In this document: in pieces, positions 7,563 through 14,938 of the stretch
How the letters are laid out: every line of letters begins with the position of its first letter
Position numbering within the stretch: position 1 is the stretch's first letter
NCBI GenBank assembly: GCA_029263435.1
Contig: JAJCXL010000376.1
Coordinates: forward strand, 1-21,999
DNA length: 21,999 bases
Direction of reading: 5' to 3'
DNA from: Acidobacteriota bacterium
GTDB taxonomy: Bacteria > Acidobacteriota > Vicinamibacteria > Marinacidobacterales > SMYC01
Position numbers and translations under genes: made by a program
The notes under the pieces: model-generated
What the model was told of the DNA's origin: nothing
Database searches by the model: none
Seen by the model: only the letters and a program-made list of their open reading frames with translations

Positions 7563-8837
7563 GTGCTCATCGAGCGACGGTGACGATTGAAGCTCGATGA
7601 CGATGGCACTCGGCCCAGACGGAGGACCGGTAACGCGGGCCTCTCCGCCGTGACGACGCGCAATTCTCGCGACGAGCGCGAGACCGAGACCAACCCCATC
7701 CGTGCCATCGTCTATTCTCGGCCGGACCCCACGGTAAAACGGCTCGAAGACCCGTATTCGCTCTTCGGCGGGAATCCCGTCGCCGCCATCGGCCACTGTC
7801 ACCCTCACTCTACCCATGGCGACCTCCTCAACGAAGACTTCGACCGGCGGACGCCCATAGCGCTTCGCGTTCGATAGTAGATTTCGCAGCATCCGTCGGA
7901 GCAATCTCTCACTCCCCTGGAGCATGACCCGCCCGCCCGACACGGAGGCACCGAATCCTGAGGCCTCTTCCTTCGCCAACGATAGGAGGTCGACCGGTCC
8001 GGTCGGTTCGGCCTCAGCGTTGGGCGCGGTGTCGAGTCTCGAGACGAGGAGGAGCTCCGACAACAAGGCATCCAGCTCCTCGATATCGGAAGCGATGCGC
8101 TCTCGCAGTTCGGGCGGCGCGTGCTCGTCGAGGAGCTCGAGCCCGAGCCGTATCCTCGTGAGGGGCGAACGGAGCTCATGGGAAGCTCCGGCCAGCAGCA
8201 TTTTCTGAGAGCTCATCAGGGTCTCGATCCGTTCTGCGGCGCGGTTGAAGCTCGCCGCCAGCTCGGCGACCTCGTCCTGCCCTTCCACTCGGACCCGGGC
8301 CGAGAGCTCTCCCCCGCCCCAAGTCTCGACTTGGCCCTGAAGACGCTCCAGTCGGCCTGTGAGCCGCCTCACGAGGGGATAGGTACCGACTGCGACCGCA
8401 ACACTCAGCAAAAGAAGGACCGAGACGACGCCGGCGGAATCTCGGACGGCCCGCCCGTGTCGAACGACGACCCAGCGGCCGTCCGAGAGTAAGAGTGCCA
8501 GCGTAAAGCCCTCCCCGCGGCTCGGCAGGATCCGGCTTCCGGCCCAACTCATTTCCGGACGAGGCAGCGGGTCGCCTACGGACGCGACGGGCGCGCCCGT
8601 GGGCGCCCACACCGTCGAGCTGATATGGAACTCTCGGGCAAGGCGCTCGAGGACGCGCGAGACCTCGGTTGGTGGCTCATTCGGCGGTGGAAGGATCTCT
8701 TCCGCAACAGCCGCCAGAGCCTCCAATCCCCTCCTGTCTCGGTGGTGCGCCATCCAAAACGCGAGCGAGACCAGCACCCCGAAGAGCACGAGGATGCCGA
8801 TAAAGGTGAGATAGATCTGCCAGTAGAGCCGCCTCAC
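7539..8837 (-). CDS. Sensor histidine kinase (HAMP, CpxA/EnvZ type)
   Basis: The 432-residue membrane kinase is the probable partner of the response regulator just upstream. Membrane helices lie at about 8-29 and 135-155, enclosing a periplasmic sensor region of about 105 residues that I cannot assign. A HAMP linker (about 155-207) follows. The H-box is ASHELRSPLTRI with His220 as the phosphorylated residue, the N-box is RNLLSNAKRYG (319-323 core), and the ATP-lid boxes are DGGDGIP (350-356) and GVGLGLAL (381-388). The start is GTG and overlaps the regulator stop as GTGA, so translation is coupled. The last codons are encoded by the opposing terminator: three lysines come from its T-tract and the final AGRG from its stem. 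Confidence 0.95.
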   Translation of the reverse strand: MRRLYWQIYLTFIGILVLFGVLVSLAFWMAHHRDRRGLEALAAVAEEILPPPNEPPTEVSRVLERLAREFHISSTVWAPTGAPVASVGDPLPRPEMSWAGSRILPSRGEGFTLALLLSDGRWVVVRHGRAVRDSAGVVSVLLLLSVAVAVGTYPLVRRLTGRLERLQGQVETWGGGELSARVRVEGQDEVAELAASFNRAAERIETLMSSQKMLLAGASHELRSPLTRIRLGLELLDEHAPPELRERIASDIEELDALLSELLLVSRLDTAPNAEAEPTGPVDLLSLAKEEASGFGASVSGGRVMLQGSERLLRRMLRNLLSNAKRYGRPPVEVFVEEVAMGRVRVTVADGGDGIPAEERIRVFEPFYRGVRPRIDDGTDGVGLGLALVARIARRHGGEARVTGPPSGPSAIVIELQSSPSLDEHKKKAGRG

Positions 8838-9541
8838 TCCGGGTTGCCTTTGAACAGGTAACCGACCCCACGGATCGTCACGATTCGGCGGGGAGCCTTG
8901 GGCTCACGCTCGATGGCAGCCCGAATCCGAGAGACGTGCACATCGATCGAGCGGTCGAATGCCGAGAGGGTAACCCCGCGGACTTGGGCCGCAAGCGCCT
9001 TGCGGCTCATGACTCGTCCGGCATTCGTTGCCAGCGCCATGAGCAGATCGAACTGATAACTCGTCAAGGACCGCAGTTGCCCACCCAGATGCACCGAGCG
9101 CTCGCGTGGGTCAATCGTCAGGGCTCCGAAGCGTAGAGGTGGAGGTGGGGGTAGCGGAGTCGCTTCGGACCCGGAGACCCGACGGCGCCTCGTCAAAGCG
9201 CGCAGCCGGGCGAGAAGCTCTCGCGGGTTGAACGGCTTGGGAAGATAGTCGTCGGCGCCGAGCTCCAGGCCCACGATCCGGTCCATCTCATCCCCTCTGG
9301 CGGTTAACATCAGAACGGGGATATCGGAGGCGCGGCGGAGCTCCGTGAGGATCTCGAACCCATCGACTTCCGGGAGCATGACGTCCAGAATCAGGGCATC
9401 GAAGGGCTCCTGGCGCGCCCGCGCGAGACCTGGCCGGGGATCGTTCTCAACCACCGTTTCGAATCCGCGGCCACCGAGATACTCCGAAAGCATCGAAGTG
9501 AGGCGTTCATCATCGTCGATAACGAGGATTCGAGCCGTCAT
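8834..9541 (-). CDS. OmpR/PhoB-family response regulator
   Basis: The 235-residue DNA-binding regulator has a complete receiver: the acidic pocket VIDDDE at 8-12, phosphoacceptor Asp53 in ILDVMLPEVDG, the conserved Thr in MLTARG and Lys102 in YLPKPF. A Pro-rich linker (about 125-132) leads to a winged-helix OmpR-type domain that ends in VTIRGVGYLF. It shares four bases with the kinase gene, so the pair forms a two-component system. The kinase resembles CpxA-type envelope sensors, so an envelope signal is possible, but nothing here identifies it. No good Shine-Dalgarno is visible before the ATG; a hairpin lies 23 bases upstream. Confidence 0.95.
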   Translation of the reverse strand: MTARILVIDDDERLTSMLSEYLGGRGFETVVENDPRPGLARARQEPFDALILDVMLPEVDGFEILTELRRASDIPVLMLTARGDEMDRIVGLELGADDYLPKPFNPRELLARLRALTRRRRVSGSEATPLPPPPPLRFGALTIDPRERSVHLGGQLRSLTSYQFDLLMALATNAGRVMSRKALAAQVRGVTLSAFDRSIDVHVSRIRAAIEREPKAPRRIVTIRGVGYLFKGNPE

Positions 9542-9563
9542 GAAAGACCGTCGAGATCACGAA

Positions 9564-9596
9564 GGGCGAGACCGTACTTGGTGTACGACCTCGCCC
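9564..9596 (-). promoter_or_regulatory. Hairpin between the TPR gene and the response regulator gene
   Basis: GGGCGAG (9564-9570) pairs with CTCGCCC (9590-9596), and inside it CGTAC (9573-9577) pairs with GTACG (9583-9587) around a five-base loop. A small internal loop separates the two helices. It sits in the 85-base gap between two genes of the same strand. Read on the minus strand it is followed only by TTC, not a T-tract, so it is a weak terminator at best. It may partly separate expression of the lipoprotein from the two-component system. Confidence 0.4.
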
Positions 9597-9626
9597 CGGG
9601 TAGAAAGGGTGAAGAATAGGATCGGC

Positions 9627-10667
9627 TTAGTGGCTGGTCGTCCCTGATGCCGCCGATTCAGCCGCTTCGGCCGCCTGCGCTTTCTGGGCTTGTGCTTGCG
9701 ACTCGCGAAGCGCCATGGCGCGGTCACGGAGCTCGTTGGCCTCCGCTGTCAGCGCCTCACTCTGGCGAGGATTGACTTTCGCTTTCTCGCGCAAGAGAAG
9801 GTTCTTGTAGATCAAGGCATCGACGTACTCGGCGTTGATCTCGAGCGATTGGTCGAGCTGGGCGATACCCAAGTCGATGTACTCGCCTTTGTCGGCGCTG
9901 GCGAGGTCGGGGTCACGATAGACCTTGTCCCAGTAATGCACCGCGATGAGATAGTAGCCTTCCGGGTCTTGCGAGTTGACATCGCGCGCCTTACCAAGCC
10001 AATCCATCGTCTCCTCGAACCGGCCGTACTTGTTCAACAAATTCGCGACCTGCCGATAGCCCAGCGCGTCATTGGGGCTCATCTCGACCGGCTTCTTGTA
10101 GGCCTCGATCGCTTGCTCGAGGAGCGGCATTTCCTCGGGATCATGGAATCGCTCGTAGACGTCGGCGAGGGCGTAATACCGCTCGGGCGTCTCCGGGTCG
10201 TACTCGATGAGTCCCTTGAAATAGAGCTCGGCGTTCTGGAAATCGTCGAGGTTGTCCCGATAGATCGCTGCGAGCTGCTCCATCGAGTATTGCTGGTAGG
10301 GCTTGAGCATCTCGAACTCAGGGGTGTGCTCACGGGAAAGCTCGAGAGCTTTCTCGTAATCTGCAATGCCGGCGTCGAGATAAGCCTCGTTGGTCGCGTC
10401 CTCGACGACGGACGGCTTATACAGCAAATGACTGCTGCTACCGCGATAGAAAATCGTCGTCACCAACACCCGTGGATCCGCGTTGGGGTCGAGATCGAGC
10501 GTCGTATTGTAATAATCGATGGCGTCTTGATATTCCTTGTTCGCATACGCCTGATTGGCCTGTTTGAAAGCCCGGCGCGATTTGAGCATTTGTAACTTTT
10601 CGCTCACACCGCAACTGGTCGTCGCGAACATGGCTAGCAAGACGATGGCGACTTTATGGGTCCTCAT
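9627..10667 (-). CDS. TPR-repeat lipoprotein
   Basis: The 346-residue product begins with a lipoprotein signal peptide: positive start MRTHK, hydrophobic core, and a lipobox ending ATTSC with Cys at residue 19. That residue sets the start at 10667; the longer open frame to 10808 runs through the promoter and is not used. The mature part is mostly alpha-helical with tetratricopeptide-like units, for example AFKQANQAYANKEYQDAIDYY and AELYFKGLIEYDPETPERYYALADVYERF. The tail is rich in Ala, Gln and Ser. TPR lipoproteins act as protein-protein scaffolds at the inner face of the outer membrane. I cannot name a specific partner. A very good promoter lies upstream at 10713-10741, and AGAGAGGG precedes the start. 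Confidence 0.85.
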   Translation of the reverse strand: MRTHKVAIVLLAMFATTSCGVSEKLQMLKSRRAFKQANQAYANKEYQDAIDYYNTTLDLDPNADPRVLVTTIFYRGSSSHLLYKPSVVEDATNEAYLDAGIADYEKALELSREHTPEFEMLKPYQQYSMEQLAAIYRDNLDDFQNAELYFKGLIEYDPETPERYYALADVYERFHDPEEMPLLEQAIEAYKKPVEMSPNDALGYRQVANLLNKYGRFEETMDWLGKARDVNSQDPEGYYLIAVHYWDKVYRDPDLASADKGEYIDLGIAQLDQSLEINAEYVDALIYKNLLLREKAKVNPRQSEALTAEANELRDRAMALRESQAQAQKAQAAEAAESAASGTTSH

Positions 10668-10712
10668 AGTCAAAAAACCCTCTCTTCCCTTAGCAGTCAT
10701 TTTGGGGAGCGC

Positions 10713-10741
10713 AGTATATATAGCGATTTCCGGCCAGTCAA
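10713..10741 (-). promoter_or_regulatory. Sigma-70-type promoter of the TPR lipoprotein gene
   Basis: On the minus strand TTGACT (10741-10736) is followed after exactly 17 bases by TATACT (10718-10713), each a five-of-six match to consensus. Transcription would begin near 10706, about 40 bases before the ATG at 10667. This fits the lipoprotein start chosen and rules out the longer frame. Confidence 0.75.
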
Positions 10742-10778
10742 GGACGTCGCCTACCCTGGCGGCGGTGCGAGCCCATCC

Positions 10779-10808
10779 TTGATCCGACCAACCGCTAGAG
10801 CCTATCAT
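10779..10808 (+). promoter_or_regulatory. Putative sigma-70-type promoter of rel-ridA
   Basis: TTGATC (10779-10784) is followed after 18 bases by TATCAT (10803-10808), a five-of-six -10 match. Transcription would begin near 10815. The -10 box overlaps the first possible ATG of the rel frame (10807), so the real start must be downstream, at 10861. It is divergent from the lipoprotein promoter, with about 38 bases between the two -35 boxes. Confidence 0.5.
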
Positions 10809-10860
10809 GCCTGGACACAGGCGCGCCCGTCCAGTATCCGCCGGCGCGCTTTTTTTCCGG

Positions 10861-13041
10861 ATGATCCGATTCGAAAATATCCTAGATAAGGTCCGCGCCT
10901 ACCAGCCGGATGGCGATCTAGAGCTTCTCAGACGCGCTTATGTGTTCTCCGCTCGAGAGCATCGCGGGCAAAGTCGCAAATCAGGGGAGCCCTATCTCGT
11001 TCATCCGCTGGAAGTTGCGAACATATTGGCCGAAATGCGCCTCGACGTCGTGTGCGTCGTGTGCGGCCTCTTGCACGACGTCGTCGAGGACACCCTCACG
11101 ACGACCGAGGCGGTCGAGGAGTATTTCGGAGCCGAGGCCGCCCACATCATCGAGGGGCTGACCAAAATCAGCAAGATCGAGTTCGCTTCCGCCGAGGAGC
11201 ATCAGGCGGAGAACTTCCGCAAGATGCTGATGGCCATGGTCGACGACATCCGCATCATCCTCATCAAGCTTGCAGACCGGCTCCACAACATGCGGACGCT
11301 GCAGCATTTGTCGGACGACCGACGCCTCCACATTGCGAACGAGACTCTCGAGATCTACGCCCCCCTCGCCGGGAGGCTTGGCATCGGAAAAATCAAGTCG
11401 GAGCTCGAAGAGCTCTGTCTCAAGAATATCGATCCCAAAGCCTATGGGGTGCTCGCGGCGCGCGTCGAAGCCAAGAGAAAGTGGGCGGAAGACTTCATCA
11501 CCGAAATCCGCGGAGTGCTCAAGAAAGCTCTCGAGGAGAACGGCATCGAAGCCGAGATCCACGGGCGGACCAAGAGTATCTACAGCATCCACCAAAAGAT
11601 GCAGCGACAACGGATCGAGCTCGACAAAGTCTACGACTTCATCGCGCTGCGCATCATCGCGGCAAACATCAAAGATTGTTACGGCACTTTCGGCATCATC
11701 CACAATACTTGGCGACCGGTCCCGGGCCGGATCAAAGACTTCATTGCCATGCCGCGACAAAACGGGTACCGCTCCCTCCATACGAGCGTCATCACGGATT
11801 CGGGCGTGCCCTTCGAAGTACAGATTCGAACACCTGAGATGCACCTCGTCGCCGAACAGGGCATTGCCGCTCACTGGAAATATAAAGAGGGACGGCCGCT
11901 CGCGGAAGACGACGTCAAGAACTTCGCGTGGCTTCGCCAAATCATAGATTGGCAACGAGAGGTGGACGACCCGCACGAGTTCTTGAACGAGCTCAAAGTC
12001 GACCTCTACCCGGAAGACGTGTTTTGTTTCACGCCCCAGGGTGACGTGAAGTCATTTCCTCGCGGCGCGACCCCTATCGACTTCGCCTATGCCATCCACA
12101 CTGATATCGGGCATCAATGCGTCGGCGCCCAAGTCAACGGACAGATGGTGCCACTGCGTCACCAGCTGAAAAACGGCGACATCGTCGAGATACACACGCA
12201 AAGAGGCCACGGACCCAATCGAGACTGGCTCGGCATCGCCAAAACATCCAGAGCTCGAAACAAGATTCGGACTTTGCTGAACGCTACCGAACGGAAGCGC
12301 AGCATAGAGATCGGACGCAAGCTCCTCGACAAGGAATCGAGACGCATCGACCTCAGCCTCAAGCAAGTGAGCCAATCCGCCGGGTTCAGCGAGCTGTTGC
12401 GCGAATACGGGTTCAACAAGGCAGACGAGCTCCACGCTGCCGTCGGATACGGAAAGCTGTCGCCGCGAAACGTCCTCGCCCGCTTCGGGAGCCAAAGCCC
12501 CAACGAGCAAAAAGGTGCCGGTGCGAGCCTTGCCCGAGCGGTCAAACGGGTGTTGAGCCGCGGGGAAGCGAAAATCAAAGTGAACGGGATGGACGATCTG
12601 ATGGTCTATCGCGCGAAATGCTGCAATCCCGTCCCCGGCGAAAGCATCACCGGCTATGTCAGTCGCGGTAAGGGGGTCTCGGTCCACGCCGTCAACTGCG
12701 CGAACTTCCTCAACTTGATGGTCGATCCAGAGCGCCGTATCGACGTTTCGTGGGACGGAGCGAAAGAAACGAAGTACGAGATCACCCTTTCGGTGAGCGT
12801 CGAGGACCGCAAAGGCATCCTCGCGGACATCACCTCGATCATCGCCGACACGAACACCGACATCCGCAACGTCGCTGCAAACACCTTCGAAGATCAGAAG
12901 GGGACGATTGACGTCACCGTATCGATCTCGAACGTCAAAGAGCTCGACCGCATCGCGCGTTCCATCAAGGGCATCGATGGCGTGCTAGGGGTAGAGCGAC
13001 CCGGCTCAAAGAAAGAATCTGATAGGAGTGCCACCGCATGA
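10861..13041 (+). CDS. rel: Bifunctional (p)ppGpp synthetase/hydrolase Rel
   Basis: This enzyme makes (p)ppGpp from ATP and GDP/GTP and also degrades it, setting the stringent response. From the ATG at 10861 the product has 726 residues. The start MIRFENILDKV is like other family members, and the upstream ATG lies in the promoter. The hydrolase HD domain is intact (YLVHP at 45-49, LLHDVVED at 70-77, LADRLHNMRTL at 137-147). The synthetase domain has YDFIALRI, then RIKD at 290-293, the RxKD form typical of bifunctional enzymes and not of RelA. GYRSLH (302-307) and EVQIRT (319-324) follow. A TGS domain spans about 386-447, and a C-terminal ACT domain begins near YEITLSVSVEDRKGILADIT. The stop overlaps the ridA start. 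Confidence 0.96.
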   Translation: MIRFENILDKVRAYQPDGDLELLRRAYVFSAREHRGQSRKSGEPYLVHPLEVANILAEMRLDVVCVVCGLLHDVVEDTLTTTEAVEEYFGAEAAHIIEGLTKISKIEFASAEEHQAENFRKMLMAMVDDIRIILIKLADRLHNMRTLQHLSDDRRLHIANETLEIYAPLAGRLGIGKIKSELEELCLKNIDPKAYGVLAARVEAKRKWAEDFITEIRGVLKKALEENGIEAEIHGRTKSIYSIHQKMQRQRIELDKVYDFIALRIIAANIKDCYGTFGIIHNTWRPVPGRIKDFIAMPRQNGYRSLHTSVITDSGVPFEVQIRTPEMHLVAEQGIAAHWKYKEGRPLAEDDVKNFAWLRQIIDWQREVDDPHEFLNELKVDLYPEDVFCFTPQGDVKSFPRGATPIDFAYAIHTDIGHQCVGAQVNGQMVPLRHQLKNGDIVEIHTQRGHGPNRDWLGIAKTSRARNKIRTLLNATERKRSIEIGRKLLDKESRRIDLSLKQVSQSAGFSELLREYGFNKADELHAAVGYGKLSPRNVLARFGSQSPNEQKGAGASLARAVKRVLSRGEAKIKVNGMDDLMVYRAKCCNPVPGESITGYVSRGKGVSVHAVNCANFLNLMVDPERRIDVSWDGAKETKYEITLSVSVEDRKGILADITSIIADTNTDIRNVAANTFEDQKGTIDVTVSISNVKELDRIARSIKGIDGVLGVERPGSKKESDRSATA

Positions 13042-13424
13042 AACGCGCGATTCGCAGTAATGACGCCCCCGCCCCGATTGGGCCCTACAGCCAAGCCGTA
13101 CAGGTCGGAAGCCTGGTTTTCGTTTCCGGCCAGGTGCCTTTCGATCCCGCGACCGGCGAAATGGTCGAGGGTGACATCAAAGTACTGACCAAGCGTTGTA
13201 TGGACTCGGTCATAGCCATTCTCGAGGCCGCCGAGCTCACCGCGAGCCACATCATCAAGACTCAGATCTACCTCGCCGATATGGGGGACTTTCAGGCAAT
13301 GAACGAGGTCTACGGCTCGTACTTCACCGAGGGCATTCCCCCTGCGCGAGCAGCGGTGCAGCCGGCGCGCTTGCCCAAAGACGCGAGGATCGAGATCGAG
13401 GTCATCGCCAGCACCGAGACTTGA
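13038..13424 (+). CDS. ridA: RidA-family enamine/imine deaminase
   Basis: RidA proteins hydrolyse reactive 2-aminoacrylate and related enamines released by PLP enzymes, protecting cytoplasmic enzymes. The 128-residue product has the full-length single domain: PIGPYSQAV near the start, LVFVSGQVPFDP, and the C-terminal signature PARAAVQPARLPKDARIEIEVIA. The Arg in PARLPKD corresponds to the catalytic Arg105 of the E. coli protein. The ATG shares four bases (ATGA) with the rel stop, which implies translational coupling and a shared transcript. Coupling to rel would tie enamine detoxification to starvation control; this is inference. Confidence 0.95.
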   Translation: MKRAIRSNDAPAPIGPYSQAVQVGSLVFVSGQVPFDPATGEMVEGDIKVLTKRCMDSVIAILEAAELTASHIIKTQIYLADMGDFQAMNEVYGSYFTEGIPPARAAVQPARLPKDARIEIEVIASTET

Positions 13425-13466
13425 GGCCTCTGACCTGAGCGGTCGCCTCGTGCTGTCACTCGGCTG

Positions 13467-14852
13467 CTAGGCGTCGAGCTCTTTCGCCATCTCCTTGATG
13501 GATCGAAAGCTGTAGATCCCGGTGTTGTGCCCATCGGACCAAGAGATCTGAATGGCGTAGTTTCCCACTGGATCGATCTTGACGGCCCGGAAGTTCGACG
13601 GGAGCAGGAGGACGAGCTGCTTCCGGTCTCCGGTCCACTCATCGACGCACACGGCGCACGGGCAATGATTGCGTAGAAAATCGAAGGGCAACACCGTGTC
13701 GGAGCCGTCGGTCCAGACGATCTTGAGCTTACCGTTGTCTTCTAGGATCTCTTTCGGCTGGTCCGAGGATCCACTTTCGAAGTTCGCCCGCGCGACCGCA
13801 GCGGCCACTTTGGAGGCAATCTCTCGAAAAGATTTCGCGGCAGCCGAGTCCGGCTTACGCGAAACGATGGGCGTGCCGGCATCGCCCGCGAGAGTCACTT
13901 CCGGATCGATCGCGATACCTCCCAGAAATGGGATACCGAGCTCGGAGCTAATCGTCTCCCCACCGCCTTTGCTGAAGATGTAAGTTCGCTCGTCGCAATG
14001 AGAGCATGCGAAGTAGCTCATGTTCTCGATGATCCCGAGCACTGGGACGTGCACCGGGGTGAACATCCTCAGGCCTTTCTCCGCGATAGTTCGCGCCACA
14101 TCTTGCGGGGTCGTCACGATGATGGCACCCGTGAGAGGGACGCTCTGAGTGAGTGTCAGCTGAACATCGCCCGTTCCCGGCGGAAGGTCGATGAGCAAAT
14201 AGTCGAGCTCACCCCACAACACGCCGGACATGAACTGCTGCACCAACCGGGTCGCCATCGGCCCGCGCCAGATGACGGGCGTCTCCTTCGTCGTCAGAAA
14301 GCCCATCGACATGAGCTTCACGCCGTGAGCCTCGAGGGGGATGAGGCGCTGTTGCTCATCGGCTTCGGGGCGATCGGACACGCCGAACATCGTTCCCTGA
14401 GACGGGCCGTAGACGTCGGCGTCGCACAAACCCACCCGCGCCCCAGCCTGGGTGAGAGCAAGGGCGAGGTTCGCCGCCACCGTCGATTTTCCGACCCCAC
14501 CTTTTCCGGAGGCCACCGCGATCAAGTTCTTTACCCCCGGAGGCTTCGCGCTCGCCGGCGCGGTTTGCCCGCCAGGGAGCGACTGCGGTGCTCCATCCGG
14601 CGAAGACGACACCGCCCACTTCATCTCCACGTCGGCGCGATCGATGTCAGAAAGGCCCAAAAGTGCTTTTTTCGCTTCGTCTCGGATCCGATCGACCGCT
14701 TCGCTGGCCGGGTTCGCCAGTTCAATCTCGCAGCTCACGATGGGAGCGCAAATGCGGATATTCTTGACGTATTCGAGCGATACGATGTCGCGACCCAAAT
14801 CGGGATCGCGCACGGTGGCGAGTTTATCGAGAACGTCACGCTCAGTTGTCAT
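13467..14852 (-). CDS. mrp: Mrp/ApbC iron-sulfur carrier ATPase fused to DUF971
   Basis: Mrp proteins are P-loop ATPases that carry iron-sulfur clusters to apoproteins. The 461-residue product has three parts. An N-terminal MIP18/DUF59 domain covers about 1-85 (VRDPDLGRDIVSL at 14-26). A Pro/Ala-rich linker leads to the ATPase, with the deviant Walker A GKGGVGKS at 116-123, IDLPPGTGD at 221-229 and the cluster-binding CxxC at 283-286 (MSYFACSHC). A C-terminal DUF971 (GBBH-like) domain covers about 367-461 with CPCAVC at 397-402 and DEWTG. DUF971 is often a separate small protein or a tail on Mrp. A perfect TATAAT lies only eight bases before the ATG, so the mRNA may be almost leaderless. The stop is 42 bases from ridA, in convergent orientation. 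Confidence 0.95.
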   Translation of the reverse strand: MTTERDVLDKLATVRDPDLGRDIVSLEYVKNIRICAPIVSCEIELANPASEAVDRIRDEAKKALLGLSDIDRADVEMKWAVSSSPDGAPQSLPGGQTAPASAKPPGVKNLIAVASGKGGVGKSTVAANLALALTQAGARVGLCDADVYGPSQGTMFGVSDRPEADEQQRLIPLEAHGVKLMSMGFLTTKETPVIWRGPMATRLVQQFMSGVLWGELDYLLIDLPPGTGDVQLTLTQSVPLTGAIIVTTPQDVARTIAEKGLRMFTPVHVPVLGIIENMSYFACSHCDERTYIFSKGGGETISSELGIPFLGGIAIDPEVTLAGDAGTPIVSRKPDSAAAKSFREIASKVAAAVARANFESGSSDQPKEILEDNGKLKIVWTDGSDTVLPFDFLRNHCPCAVCVDEWTGDRKQLVLLLPSNFRAVKIDPVGNYAIQISWSDGHNTGIYSFRSIKEMAKELDA

Positions 14853-14860
14853 ATCACCCG

Positions 14861-14866
14861 ATTATA
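14861..14866 (-). promoter_or_regulatory. Perfect -10 box next to the mrp start
   Basis: On the minus strand TATAAT occupies 14866-14861, preceded by TT and followed after eight bases by the mrp ATG at 14852. With normal spacing, transcription starts at A14854, two bases before the start codon. No good -35 is visible 16-18 bases upstream. The bases GGGTGAT just before the ATG could pair weakly with the 16S rRNA tail if transcription starts further upstream. Confidence 0.5.
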
Positions 14867-14868
14867 AA

Positions 14869-14898
14869 TTGAAAGCCCGGCGAGACATGTGAGATAAG
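14869..14898 (+). promoter_or_regulatory. Possible promoter of the TonB-dependent receptor gene
   Basis: TTGAAA (14869-14874) is followed after 18 bases by GATAAG (14893-14898), a four-of-six -10 match, in the 86-base divergent gap before the receptor gene. The -35 box abuts the mrp -10 box on the other strand, so the two promoters may compete. The assignment is weak. Confidence 0.3.
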
Positions 14899-14938
14899 AG
14901 CAGAATTCGTACTCGAGGCGGTTTCCGGGAGGGATCTG

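Noticed and set aside
9690..10595. 301-codon open frame on the plus strand within the TPR lipoprotein gene
   Set aside because: Leu/Val/Arg-rich shadow; the opposite strand has a lipobox, TPR units and a promoter.
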